The notes beneath the pieces were generated by a model. The model saw only the letters and a list, made by a program, of their open reading frames with translations. It was not told the origin of the DNA and made no database searches. A program made the translations under genes and the position numbers. From Micromonospora sp. C95 (lineage in GTDB: Bacteria; Actinomycetota; Actinomycetes; Mycobacteriales; Micromonosporaceae): a stretch of DNA of 64,000 bases. Positions within the stretch are counted from its first letter, which is position 1. Every line of letters starts with the position of its first letter. The stretch covers positions 186,001 through 250,000 of the forward strand of contig NZ_JAGPXT010000004.1 of NCBI RefSeq assembly GCF_018070465.1, in the 5' to 3' direction. Shown piece after piece: positions 1 to 8,319 of the stretch.

Positions 1-809
1 ACCAGCGACTCCGGCAGGCTGGCCCGCACCACCAGGTAGTTCGGGTTGGCCACGGTGGTGACCGGATCGACGTCGTACACCGAGCGGGGAATGTCGCGGG
101 GCACGTACACCTCCGGGTTGCCGCGCCGCAGCGGTGCCGTCCACTCGCCGAGGTCGACGATGCGGGTGGGGGTCTCCCGGGCGAACTCGGCGACCGCGCG
201 CACCGGCAGCCCGCCGGAGAAGAAGAAGGCGTCGATCCGGCCGGCGTGCAGCGCGGCCACCGAATCGTCCAGGCCGAGCTGTTCCTGCCGCACCTGTGCG
301 CTGTCGAGGCCGGCGGCGGTCAACAGCCGGTCCACCGTGATCTTGGTCCCGGAGCCGGCCGCGCCGACCGAGACCCGCCGCCCGCGCAGGTCGGTCAGGG
401 TCCGTACCGGGCTGTCGGCGGTGGTGACCAGGTGCAGCAGGTCGTCGTAGACCCGGGCCACCGCCACCACCGGCGGGTCCGGACCCGGGTCGGCCTGCAG
501 CACGTCGGCCTGGGTGAAGCCGAGTTCGGCCTGCCCGGCGTTGAGCAGTTGCACGTTCTCCGCGGAGGCGGCGGTGACCAGCACCTCCGCCCGCACCTGC
601 GGCAGTTCCCGGTTGAGGATGGCCGCCAGTGACGAGCCGAAGGCGTGGTAGACGGCGGTGGGGCTGCCGGTGGCGATCCGGATGACCACCGGCTCACCCG
701 GGTCGTCGCGGCAGCCGCCGAGGCCGGGCAGAGCCAGCAGCACGGTCAGCGCCACCGCCACGCGGGCGCCGCGCCACCGGGCTCGGGCGGGGTACCGGGT
801 AGGGGTCAC
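1..809 (-). CDS. TAXI family TRAP transporter solute-binding lipoprotein (3' end outside window)
   Basis: This gene encodes an extracytoplasmic solute receptor of the TAXI family. It reads leftward off the window edge, so the C-terminus is missing. I place the start at the GTG at 809-807, which gives VTPTRYPARARW followed by a hydrophobic stretch and the lipobox-like LGGC. This predicts a lipid-anchored binding protein. The mature part begins VVIRIATGSPTAVYHAFGSS, typical of TAXI receptors, and continues with LRGRRVSVGAAGSGT and later YVPRDIPRSVYDVDPVTTVA, also family-like. TAXI receptors normally work with a fused DctQM-type membrane protein. No such gene is visible, but it could lie beyond the left edge. 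The substrate is unknown. The family call is fairly sure; the start is less so. Confidence 0.8.
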   Translation of the reverse strand, partial: MTPTRYPARARWRGARVAVALTVLLALPGLGGCRDDPGEPVVIRIATGSPTAVYHAFGSSLAAILNRELPQVRAEVLVTAASAENVQLLNAGQAELGFTQADVLQADPGPDPPVVAVARVYDDLLHLVTTADSPVRTLTDLRGRRVSVGAAGSGTKITVDRLLTAAGLDSAQVRQEQLGLDDSVAALHAGRIDAFFFSGGLPVRAVAEFARETPTRIVDLGEWTAPLRRGNPEVYVPRDIPRSVYDVDPVTTVANPNYLVVRASLPESL

Positions 810-892
810 GGGCAGCACTGTGCGCCGCCGGACCCAATTGGCGCAACCCCGGGGCGGGCGCAGCGTGGTGCGACCGTGGCACGACCGCCGGG

Positions 893-1612
893 TCAGGCCA
901 CCGGCCGCTGCACCGCCTCCTCCGCCGCGTACCGCAGGATCCGGTCCCGGTCCCGACCGTGCGCCACGCTGACCAGGAAGCAGCCGGTGCTCGGCCGCAG
1001 CAGCGCCGGCACGTCCAGCAGGGCGGCGCCGCGCACCAGCACCGCGCCGAGTTCCCGGTCGGTGATCCGCACCCCGAGGATGTGCCGCCGGACATGCCGA
1101 CCACCGGCCAGCAGCGCGGCCCGCCAGGCGGCGGCGGCCAACCGGGTGCGCCACAACCGCCGCGCCGTCGAGGCACCCGGCACCGGGCCGCCGAGCAGTT
1201 CGCGCCGACCGCGCCGCCAGCCGTTCTCCACGATCGCCGCGTACGTCGGCCGGTGGTCCCGCTCGACGTGCAGCCGGTGCAACTCGTACCGGCGGCGCAG
1301 CCCACCGACCGCCACCTCGTGCCGCACCGGGATGTCGAGGCGATCGAGCAGTTGCCGGGTCCGCCGGGCCGCCTCCTCCCGGTTGAATTCGATCGTGGTT
1401 GGCCGGACGGGTTGCTGCCCGGCCTGCCGGTTCGCGGGGGTCGCCGGCGGCGGCATGCAGCGCAGCAGGCAGGCCGTTTCGAAGGCGTCGGCCAGGGTCG
1501 TCCAGTCCAGCGGGGGCGGTGCCGACGCGGGTCGGACCGACGACGGCATGCCGGAGGCCGGCAGGGCCGACGACGGGCGGGACCGGTCGAGCAGGATCGG
1601 TTCGGCAACCAC
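893..1612 (-). CDS. Hypothetical protein, 239 aa
   Basis: I do not recognise this protein. It starts at GTG 1612 with a good ribosome-binding site (GGAGG, 7 nt spacer). The N-terminus (about 35 residues) is Pro/Ser-rich. The body is very Arg-rich, with a pattern of LDRLDIPVRHEVAVGGLRRRYELHRLHVERDHR in the middle and an alanine-rich stretch (AAAAWRAALLAGG) that could be a helix. There is no signal peptide or clear membrane segment. It is co-directional with the TAXI lipoprotein gene, 83 bp away, but the gap gives no evidence of coupling. The reading frame is supported by the RBS and by arginine-rich but non-shadow composition. Function unknown. Confidence 0.55.
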   Translation of the reverse strand: MVAEPILLDRSRPSSALPASGMPSSVRPASAPPPLDWTTLADAFETACLLRCMPPPATPANRQAGQQPVRPTTIEFNREEAARRTRQLLDRLDIPVRHEVAVGGLRRRYELHRLHVERDHRPTYAAIVENGWRRGRRELLGGPVPGASTARRLWRTRLAAAAWRAALLAGGRHVRRHILGVRITDRELGAVLVRGAALLDVPALLRPSTGCFLVSVAHGRDRDRILRYAAEEAVQRPVA

Positions 1613-1710
1613 CGGAGGGCCTCCTCGTCGCGTCGGGTCCTCTTACGGTGGCCCGGGACACCGACCGGTGGTACCGATCCGGTCCAGCCTTGAGGAAATC
1701 TTGCGCCTGG

Positions 1711-2505
1711 TTACAGCTCTGAAACGAGCACGTCGACCTGACGCGGTCGACCGGGCGCAGTGGCGTGCTCGTACACCTGGTACTTCAGGTCCCGCAGCGT
1801 CGTCACCAGCGCGGCCGCGGACCGTGGCCGGGCACCGGCGAGCAGCAGATCCCGCACCAGCCGGCCCTTGGTGGCCTTGTTGAAGTGGCTGACCACCGAA
1901 CGCACCGGCACCCCGTCGACCTCCCTCTCGTGCAGCACCCGCACGGTGAGGGTGCGCTCGGCCAACTCGCCGCGCGGTGTCCAGGCCGCCGCGTACGCCC
2001 CGGAACGCAGGTCCAGCACCGGGCCGCGACCGGCCGCCGCGGTCAGCGCGGCACCCAGGTCCCGACGCCACAGCGCCGGCAACGCGCCGACCCCGGGCAG
2101 CCGGGCCCCGATCGGGCACCGGTACGGCGGAATCCGGTCGGTCAGCCGCACCGCGCCCCACAGGCCGGAGCTGACCAGCACCTGACGTGCGGCCGCCCGC
2201 TGCGCCGTCGCCGGCAGGCCGGCCAGGTCGAGGGCCTCGTAGAGTACGCCGGTGTAGATCCGGCCGGCGGGCGCGGTGGCGGCCAGCCGCAGCCGGGCGT
2301 TGCGCCGCAGTTCACCGTGCTGCCCAGCGCTGAGACCGAGCGCGGTCAGCGCCGCCTCCGGCGCGCCGGCGCTGAGGTCGACGAGCGCCGACAGTACCTC
2401 CTCCCGCCGGGGGTTCAGCTCCGGCAGGGACAGCCGGTCCAGGTCCAGTCGGCGGCCCGAGCCGGCCTCGGCCTTGCCCTCCGAGGGCGGCAGCAGGATG
2501 AGCAT
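1711..2505 (-). CDS. yaaA: YaaA family peroxide stress protein (DUF328)
   Basis: The 264-aa protein begins MLILLPPSEGKAE, the hallmark N-terminus of the YaaA/DUF328 family, and also has the family motif SHFNKATKGRL near residues 205-215. In E. coli YaaA lowers intracellular free iron during peroxide stress and binds DNA; the cytoplasmic protein has a helix-hairpin-helix-like fold. I start at ATG 2505, because the open frame continues upstream with non-family sequence. The stop of this gene lies 200 bp from the preceding gene and its start is 8 bp from the stop of the upstream membrane-protein gene at 2514, so the two may be co-transcribed. Length is normal for the family (about 250-260 aa). 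Confidence 0.88.
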   Translation of the reverse strand: MLILLPPSEGKAEAGSGRRLDLDRLSLPELNPRREEVLSALVDLSAGAPEAALTALGLSAGQHGELRRNARLRLAATAPAGRIYTGVLYEALDLAGLPATAQRAAARQVLVSSGLWGAVRLTDRIPPYRCPIGARLPGVGALPALWRRDLGAALTAAAGRGPVLDLRSGAYAAAWTPRGELAERTLTVRVLHEREVDGVPVRSVVSHFNKATKGRLVRDLLLAGARPRSAAALVTTLRDLKYQVYEHATAPGRPRQVDVLVSEL

Positions 2506-2513
2506 GGGTGACT

Positions 2514-4172
2514 CTAACGCCAGGGGCGCAGCGGCTCCGGCGGGTGGTACACCCGGAAACCGCCGATCTCCGCGAGCAGCGCCGCGCCGGCCCGGTCGCC
2601 GAGCAGTTCCCGCAGCCGCCGGTCCGCCGGGGCGTCGGCCGCCAGCACGTACCCGGGCCGGGGTGCCCGGGCCAGCCGCCACCAGTACGCCGGGTACCGG
2701 TTCTGCCCCGGGTGCAGGCTGCCCTCGACCACTGCGCAGATCACCTCCTCGGCGGTGTTGAAGACCAGCCGGTTGCAGGTCCAGTACTCGCCGTACACCT
2801 CACGCAGGCCAGCCGCGTGCACCGTGTCGGCCAACTGTCGGGCCTGTCGTTCCTCGACGCGCCCGGGATCCGCGCCGGTGGTGGCGAACAGCACGGTCAC
2901 CACGAGTGAGCCGGCAGCGAGGGCACCAAGCACGGCGGTGGCGGCCACCCCCGCCACCCGGCCCGCCACGCCGGCCGTGCCCCGTCGGGCGGCGACCGCC
3001 GCCACCCACAACGGCCACAGCACCGCCGGCAGCGACAGTTGCAGCACCGACAGGTAGCGGGCGTTGCCCAGCGGATCCGTCGCCGCCAGCGGGCTGCGCA
3101 CGTACGCCAGCAGGGTCAGCGCCGCGCCGGTGAGCAGCGCGAGGTGCACGACCGGGCCGACCCGGTCGCCACGCCCGCTCGCCCGCCGGTACGCCAGCCC
3201 GGCGAACGTCGCCGCCACCACCAGCAGCAGCGGGTAGAGCAGGCCGAACCACGCCTGCCACCGGGCGCAGCCGTCGACCGGGCAGAGCCCGGCGGCCAGC
3301 GGTACCCCCTCCAGCAGGCCACCGCCGAGCCGCTGTGACCACGGCGGCACCGGCCCGTTCTCGCCGCTGATGCCCCGCAACACCGACAGGGAGTCCTGCC
3401 CGGGTGGGGCCACCAGGTTGTCCCGGATCATCGGGGCGAGCCCGACGGCGAAGCCGACCACCAGCAGCAACCCCGCCCAGCCGAACAGTTCCCGGCGCAG
3501 CGTCCACACCAGCGCCAGCCCGGCCACCGCCAGGTACGGCACGATCAGCCAGTCCGACCAGAGCGCCACCCCGGCGAGCAGCCCGAAGCCGCCCACGGCC
3601 AGCGTGCGGTGCCGTACCGCGCCGCGGGCCAGCGCCACCACGACCAGCAGCATCGCCAGCACCGCCACCTTGACCTCCGGCCGCCCGCCGACCGCGGTCA
3701 CCTGGTCTCGGACGACCCGCTCGGAGCCGAGGGCGAGCAGCCCGACGACCACGGTGGCGAACCACGGCGAGCCGATCCGCCGGGTCAACCGGTGGATCAG
3801 CCAGAGGAACAGCGCGTAGAGCGCGAGCACCGGCAGCCGCAGCATCGGCCAGCTCGGTCCGGTCACCGCGAGCAGCGGCGCGGCCAGGTACGACTCCAGG
3901 GTGCCCATGTACCGCTGGCCGTAGAGGAAGATCGGCTGCTCGCGGCCCTGCGCGATGTGCAGCGCGGCCAGTCCGAAGGTCGCCTCGTCGCTGTTGGAGA
4001 CCGGCACGGTGGTCAGCACCAGGACCAGCCGGTAACCGACGCCGAGCAGCCCGAACAGCAGCGCGACGAGCGCCGGCCGGTCGAGCCGCCACCGCCCGCG
4101 CTGTCGCCCTGGTTCCGCCGCTGCTCGTGGCACGACCTCGCCCCCGTCGCCGTCCCGACCGGAGTGTGTCAC
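2514..4172 (-). CDS. Polytopic membrane protein, possible GT-C-type glycosyltransferase
   Basis: A 552-aa integral membrane protein with around 9-11 hydrophobic segments. After a polar N-terminus of about 45 residues, the first segment (ALVALLFGLLGVGYRL) is followed by a loop with NSDEATFGLAALHIAQG. An acidic loop after the first membrane helix is typical of GT-C enzymes of the PMT/ArnT type that use polyprenyl-phosphate sugars outside the membrane. The C-terminal 130 residues are soluble and include YGEYWTCNRLVFNT. I choose GTG 4172 as start, 75 bp from the divergent gene at 4248; the open frame runs much further upstream but only as antisense to that gene. The GT-C assignment is inference from topology and the acidic loop; the substrate is unknown. 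Confidence 0.7.
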   Translation of the reverse strand: MTHSGRDGDGGEVVPRAAAEPGRQRGRWRLDRPALVALLFGLLGVGYRLVLVLTTVPVSNSDEATFGLAALHIAQGREQPIFLYGQRYMGTLESYLAAPLLAVTGPSWPMLRLPVLALYALFLWLIHRLTRRIGSPWFATVVVGLLALGSERVVRDQVTAVGGRPEVKVAVLAMLLVVVALARGAVRHRTLAVGGFGLLAGVALWSDWLIVPYLAVAGLALVWTLRRELFGWAGLLLVVGFAVGLAPMIRDNLVAPPGQDSLSVLRGISGENGPVPPWSQRLGGGLLEGVPLAAGLCPVDGCARWQAWFGLLYPLLLVVAATFAGLAYRRASGRGDRVGPVVHLALLTGAALTLLAYVRSPLAATDPLGNARYLSVLQLSLPAVLWPLWVAAVAARRGTAGVAGRVAGVAATAVLGALAAGSLVVTVLFATTGADPGRVEERQARQLADTVHAAGLREVYGEYWTCNRLVFNTAEEVICAVVEGSLHPGQNRYPAYWWRLARAPRPGYVLAADAPADRRLRELLGDRAGAALLAEIGGFRVYHPPEPLRPWR

Positions 4173-4247
4173 GGCGGCGGGGCCGGGCGTGGCGGTTCGG
4201 CTCAGCTCGCGTGGCCGAGGTGGCTGGTCTGTGGCAGGGTTGCTGGC

Positions 4248-5288
4248 GTGCCACCCACTCCCGCAGGCCAGCTGGCCATACCGAATCTGCACCGGGCCGC
4301 GCGGATCGAGGACGCCGTGCACGCCCTGGTGGAACGCCGGCTGCGGCGGACCGGCTGGCGGACCAACATCATCGCGTACACCGGCTACGGCGGGCCCGGC
4401 TGGGTGCGGGTGATGTGCCGGGTGCTGCTGGGCCGGCCGGACACCCGCCAGCGGGGCCGGCTGGAGAAGGTCCGGGGCTGGCGCAGCTTCACCACCCTGC
4501 CGGCCAAGCACGTGACGGTGACCATCGAGACCGGCGGGGTGGTGCACGAGGCGCGGGCCGACCGCAGCGGCTTCATCGACACGGTGGTCGAGGCGACGTT
4601 GCCACCCGGCTGGGGTTCGGTGCGGCTGAGCATGCCCGACGCCGAGCCGGTCGAGGCGCCGGTGCGCATCCTCGACCCGGAGGTGCGCTTCGGCATCATC
4701 TCCGACATCGACGACACGGTCATGGTGACCGCGCTGCCCCGGCCGCTGCTCGCCGCGTGGAACACCTTCGTCCTCGACGAGCACGCCCGCGCGGCGGTGC
4801 CCGGCATGGCCGTGCTCTACGAGCGGCTGGTCACCGCCCACCCCGGTGCGCCGGTGTTCTACCTGTCCACCGGCGCGTGGAACGTCGCTCCGACGTTGAC
4901 CCGGTTCCTGTCCCGGCACCTCTACCCCGCCGGGCCGCTGCTGTTGACCGACTGGGGGCCGACCCAGGACCGCTGGTTCCGCAGCGGGCGGGAACACAAG
5001 CGGGCCACCCTGGCCCGGCTGGCCAAGGAGTTCCCGGACGTACGCTGGCTGCTCGTCGGCGACGACGGCCAGCACGACCAGGAGATCTACCGCGAGTTCG
5101 TCGCCGCCCACCCGGACAACGTGGCCGGGGTGGCGATCCGCCGGCTGTCGCCCGCCCAGGCGGTGCTCGCCGGTAGCCTGCCGATCCCGCACGACCACCC
5201 CACCGAGGGGCTGGTGGGGCAGAAGTGGCTATCCGCCCCCGACGGCGCCGGCCTGTGGACCCTGCTGCGCGGCGCCGGCCTGGTCTGA
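4248..5288 (+). CDS. App1 family phosphatase (DUF2183)
   Basis: This 346-aa protein resembles the App1/DUF2183 family of phosphatidate phosphatases. The HAD-like catalytic motif DIDDTVM lies near residue 150, preceded by VRFGIIS, and VFYLSTGAWNVAP and WLLVGDDGQHDQEIY follow in the order expected for HAD-type motifs II and IV. The N-terminal third (residues 1-135) is a beta-rich region with TNIIAYTGYGG. Yeast App1 dephosphorylates phosphatidic acid, but the bacterial substrates are not established. There is no signal peptide. I chose GTG 4248, giving MPPTPAGQLAIPN, because the frame upstream is not conserved-looking. The gene is divergent from the membrane protein at 2514-4172. Confidence 0.85.
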   Translation: MPPTPAGQLAIPNLHRAARIEDAVHALVERRLRRTGWRTNIIAYTGYGGPGWVRVMCRVLLGRPDTRQRGRLEKVRGWRSFTTLPAKHVTVTIETGGVVHEARADRSGFIDTVVEATLPPGWGSVRLSMPDAEPVEAPVRILDPEVRFGIISDIDDTVMVTALPRPLLAAWNTFVLDEHARAAVPGMAVLYERLVTAHPGAPVFYLSTGAWNVAPTLTRFLSRHLYPAGPLLLTDWGPTQDRWFRSGREHKRATLARLAKEFPDVRWLLVGDDGQHDQEIYREFVAAHPDNVAGVAIRRLSPAQAVLAGSLPIPHDHPTEGLVGQKWLSAPDGAGLWTLLRGAGLV

Positions 5289-5291
5289 GCC

Positions 5292-5323
5292 GGCCCTCGG
5301 GTTCGGCGGCCCTCGGGTTCGGC
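5292..5323 (+). repeat. 16-bp tandem direct repeat, two copies
   Basis: GGCCCTCGGGTTCGGC occurs twice in direct succession (5292-5307 and 5308-5323) just after the App1-like stop codon, and is followed by a further GCCCTCG. The function is unknown; it may simply be slippage in a GC-rich 3' region. Confidence 0.75.
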
Positions 5324-5438
5324 GCCCTCGCCCCTGCGGGCCGGGCCGGCGGGGAAACTGGTGGGCAGGCGGGCGGAGCCGGTCACCCGGCCCGGCCCAC
5401 CTACCCTGCGACGGCGTCGCCTACCCCTGCGACGGGCG

Positions 5439-5975
5439 TCAGCCGCCCGGCGTGAGCGTGACCTCGCCGGTGCAGCCGGCCAGAGTGCGCCGGTCTTCGA
5501 GCAGGTCGATGACCGCCTGCCGGTTGGCGATCCGCGCCTCGGACTGCGCGTCCGGGTTGCGGCGCTGGCCGTCGATGAAGGCGAGGTTGTTGCGGACCGC
5601 GCCGTCGAGGCCGGCGCAGTTCTCCGCCGCGCCACCGTTGAGTGCCGCGTTCGGGTCCGCGTCGGGCACCTCCACCTCACCGGTGCAGCCGGCCGCCGCG
5701 CGCCGCTGCTCCAACTGGTCGACGACCGCCTGCCGGTTGGCGATCCGGGCCTCCGACAGCTCGTCGGGGAAGACCAACTGGTCGGCGATGAACGCCAGGT
5801 TGCTGCCCACGGCGGCGTCCAGGCCGTCGCAGTTCTCACTTGCCTGACTGGTCCCGGTCGCCACCGCGAAGGCCACCGCCAGGGTCACCCCGACCGCCGC
5901 GAACCCCGCGATCCTCCGCTGCCCCGGCGAGGGTTCGCTGCCACGGTTCCGGGCCGTACCCCTGCTGCTCGCCAT
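5439..5975 (-). CDS. Small exported protein with two copies of a cysteine-pair domain
   Basis: A 178-aa protein with a basic N-terminus (MASSRGTARNRG) and one hydrophobic segment around residues 23-45 (IAGFAAVGVTLAVAFAVATG), so it is secreted or membrane-anchored. The rest is two tandem copies of a domain of about 57 residues. Each starts ENC(D/A)GLD(A/G)AV and ends AGCTGEV, and both share SEARIANRQAV. The intervening helix-rich sequence (NLAFI, QRR) suggests a small helical hairpin, and the two cysteines per copy could form a disulfide. The start is well supported by GGAGG four bases before ATG. I do not recognise the family. No neighbour obviously shares its function. Confidence 0.75.
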   Translation of the reverse strand: MASSRGTARNRGSEPSPGQRRIAGFAAVGVTLAVAFAVATGTSQASENCDGLDAAVGSNLAFIADQLVFPDELSEARIANRQAVVDQLEQRRAAAGCTGEVEVPDADPNAALNGGAAENCAGLDGAVRNNLAFIDGQRRNPDAQSEARIANRQAVIDLLEDRRTLAGCTGEVTLTPGG

Positions 5976-6150
5976 CGATCCTCCGCCTCGTCGTCCACCT
6001 GGAACCGGGAGTACGGACGCGGGGGCGGGCGAAGTTCACCGTCCGATGATCTACGTGCCGGAGCGGCGGATCGTTCTACTTCAAGTAAGCGTCACGTCAC
6101 CCAAACATGAACCTGCCCGGCTGGCATCGGACTTCGCGGCGACATCCGGT

Positions 6151-6201
6151 CGAGATCTTGGAAAGTTCCGGTCAGCTGAACGGAAACTTTCCAAGATCTC
6201 G
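6151..6201. terminator. Long hairpin after glgB (palindrome type C)
   Basis: The left arm 6151-6170 (CGAGATCTTGGAAAGTTCCG) pairs with 6181-6201 over 20 bp with a single bulged base; the loop is 10 nt. It lies 16 bp past the glgB stop, so it can act as a terminator for glgE-glgB. There is no T-run. The GATCTTG outer end is shared with the hairpin at 54037-54108, so it may belong to a dispersed palindrome family rather than being a plain terminator. Confidence 0.75.
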
Positions 6202-6216
6202 TGAGGTGCCCTCCGT

Positions 6217-8319
6217 TCACGCCGGACGGAGCCAGAGGGCGCCCAGGGGCGGCACGCGCAGCGCCACCGAGGCGGGTTGGCCGTGCCAGGGGACGTTCTC
6301 GGCGTACACCGTGCCGAGGTTGCCGACCCCGGAGCCGCCGTAGTGGTGGGCGTCGGTGTTGACCACCTCCGCCCAGGCGCCGGCCGCCGGCAACCCGATC
6401 CGGTAGTCCTCAAGCGGCAGCGCGGAGAAGTTGGCCACGCAGACCACTGTCGCCCCGTCGGGCGCGATCCGGACGAACGAGACGGTGTTGTTGGCGACGT
6501 CGTCACCGGCGAGCCAGCGGAAACCGGCGGGGGAGGTGTCCTGCGCCCACAGGGCGGGGGTGTCCCGGTAGACCCGGTTCAGGTCGCCGACCAGGCGTTG
6601 CACGCCGGCCCGTGCCGGGTCGTGCAGCAGGTACCAGTCGAGGCCGCGTTCCTCGCTCCACTCCCGGTCGTCGGCCAGCTCACACCCCATGAACAACAAC
6701 TGCTTGCCCGGGTGCGCCCACATGTACGCCAGCAGCACCCGCACGTTCGCCAGCCGCTGCCAGGTGTCCCCGGGCATCTTGCTCGCCAGCGAGCCCTTGC
6801 CGTGCACCACCTCGTCGTGGCTGATCGGCAGCGTGTAGTTCTCGCTCCAGGCGTACGCCAGGGAGAAGGTGAGCTGATGGTGGTGGTGCTGCCGGTAGAT
6901 CGGGTCCTTCGAGGTGTAGAGCAGGGTGTCGTGCATCCAGCCCATGTTCCACTTGAACCCGAAGCCGAGCCCGCCGTCGCTCGTCGCCCGGGTCACCCCC
7001 GGCCAGGCGGTGGACTCCTCGGCGATCATCAGCACCCCGGCGTGGTGCTTGTAGACCGTCGCGTTGACCTCCTGCATGAACGCGATGGCCTCCAGGTTCT
7101 CCCGGCCGCCGTGCACGTTCGGCGTCCACTGCCCGTCGGAGCGGGAGTAGTCCAGGTAGAGCATCGAGGCGACCGCGTCCACCCGCAGCCCGTCGACGTG
7201 GAACTCGTCGAGCCAGTAGAGCGCGTTGGCGACCAGGAAGTTGCGCACCTCGCGGCGACCGAAGTCGAAGACGTAGGTGCCCCAGTCGGGATGCTCACCC
7301 CGGCGCGGATCGGGATGCTCGTAGAGCGGGGTGCCGTCGAACCGCGCGAGGGCCCACTCGTCCTTGGGGAAGTGCGCCGGCACCCAGTCCAGGATCACCC
7401 CGATGCCGGCGGCGTGCAGCCGATCCACCAGGTACCGGAAGTCGTCCGGATCGCCGAACCGGGCCGTCGGGGCGTAGTAGCCGGTCACCTGGTAGCCCCA
7501 CGAGCCGCCGAACGGGTGCTCCATCACCGGCAGGAACTCCACGTGGGTGAAGCCCAGCTCCACCACGTACGCGGCCAACTGCTCGGCCAGCTCCCGGTAA
7601 CCCAGGCCGGGCCGCCACGAGCCCAGGTGCACCTCGTACACGCTCATCGGCTCCTGGTGCGGCTGCCGCCGGGACCGCCGGCTGATCCACTCCGCGTCGG
7701 ACCAGTCGAACGTGGACCGGTGCACCACCGACGCGGTGGCCGGCGGCACCTCCGCGTACGCGGCGAGCGGGTCGGCCTTGTCCCGCCAGTACCCGTCCGC
7801 GCCCAGCACGCGGTACTTGTACCGGCTGCCGGCGGTGGCCCCGGGCACGAAGATCTCCCACACGCCGGTCGAGCCGAGTGACCGCATCGGCCAGCCGTCG
7901 TCGGGTGCCCAGCCGGTGACGTCGCCGACCAGCCGCACACCCCGGGCGTTCGGCGCCCACACCGCGAACGCCACCCCGCCGTCGAGTACCCGGGCACCGA
8001 GCGCCTCCCACAGCCGCTCGTGCCGGCCCTCACCGATAAGGTGCAGGTCCAACTCGCCGAGGGCCGGCGGGAAACGGTACGGGTCGTCGTGGCGTACCCC
8101 GTCGACGTCGAGCCGGTAGTCGAGCACCTCACCGGGGACGGTGGCCTCGAAGACGCCGACGTCGTGCACCCGCTTCATCGGGTGCCGCTCCTCGCCGACC
8201 AGCACGCCGACGTCACCCGCGCCCCGGCGCAGGGCGCGGATCACCGTACGCCCGCCGGCCGGGTGCGCGCCGAGCACGGCGTGCGGGTCGTGGATCTCCC
8301 CGGAGATCAGCTGGTCCAT
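6217..8319 (-). CDS. glgB: 1,4-alpha-glucan branching enzyme GlgB
   Basis: GlgB (700 aa) cuts an alpha-1,4 chain and rejoins it as an alpha-1,6 branch in glycogen. The N-terminus ([20 protein letters not shown]) and a CBM48 region around residues 95-190 ([16 protein letters not shown]) precede the GH13 catalytic domain. The [10 protein letters not shown] motif carries the nucleophile D381, and MIAEEST carries the acid/base E434; [12 protein letters not shown] is also typical. The C-terminal beta domain runs to LWLRPA. Its ATG lies within the end of glgE, so the two reading frames overlap by 13 nt, which implies translational coupling. Length and motifs match actinobacterial GlgB. Product recognition is very secure. 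Confidence 0.97.
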   Translation of the reverse strand: MDQLISGEIHDPHAVLGAHPAGGRTVIRALRRGAGDVGVLVGEERHPMKRVHDVGVFEATVPGEVLDYRLDVDGVRHDDPYRFPPALGELDLHLIGEGRHERLWEALGARVLDGGVAFAVWAPNARGVRLVGDVTGWAPDDGWPMRSLGSTGVWEIFVPGATAGSRYKYRVLGADGYWRDKADPLAAYAEVPPATASVVHRSTFDWSDAEWISRRSRRQPHQEPMSVYEVHLGSWRPGLGYRELAEQLAAYVVELGFTHVEFLPVMEHPFGGSWGYQVTGYYAPTARFGDPDDFRYLVDRLHAAGIGVILDWVPAHFPKDEWALARFDGTPLYEHPDPRRGEHPDWGTYVFDFGRREVRNFLVANALYWLDEFHVDGLRVDAVASMLYLDYSRSDGQWTPNVHGGRENLEAIAFMQEVNATVYKHHAGVLMIAEESTAWPGVTRATSDGGLGFGFKWNMGWMHDTLLYTSKDPIYRQHHHHQLTFSLAYAWSENYTLPISHDEVVHGKGSLASKMPGDTWQRLANVRVLLAYMWAHPGKQLLFMGCELADDREWSEERGLDWYLLHDPARAGVQRLVGDLNRVYRDTPALWAQDTSPAGFRWLAGDDVANNTVSFVRIAPDGATVVCVANFSALPLEDYRIGLPAAGAWAEVVNTDAHHYGGSGVGNLGTVYAENVPWHGQPASVALRVPPLGALWLRPA

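Noticed and set aside
4173..5198. Upstream extension of the membrane-protein frame (2514-4172)
   Set aside because: It runs antisense to the App1-like gene; Arg/Pro/His-rich and not membrane-like.
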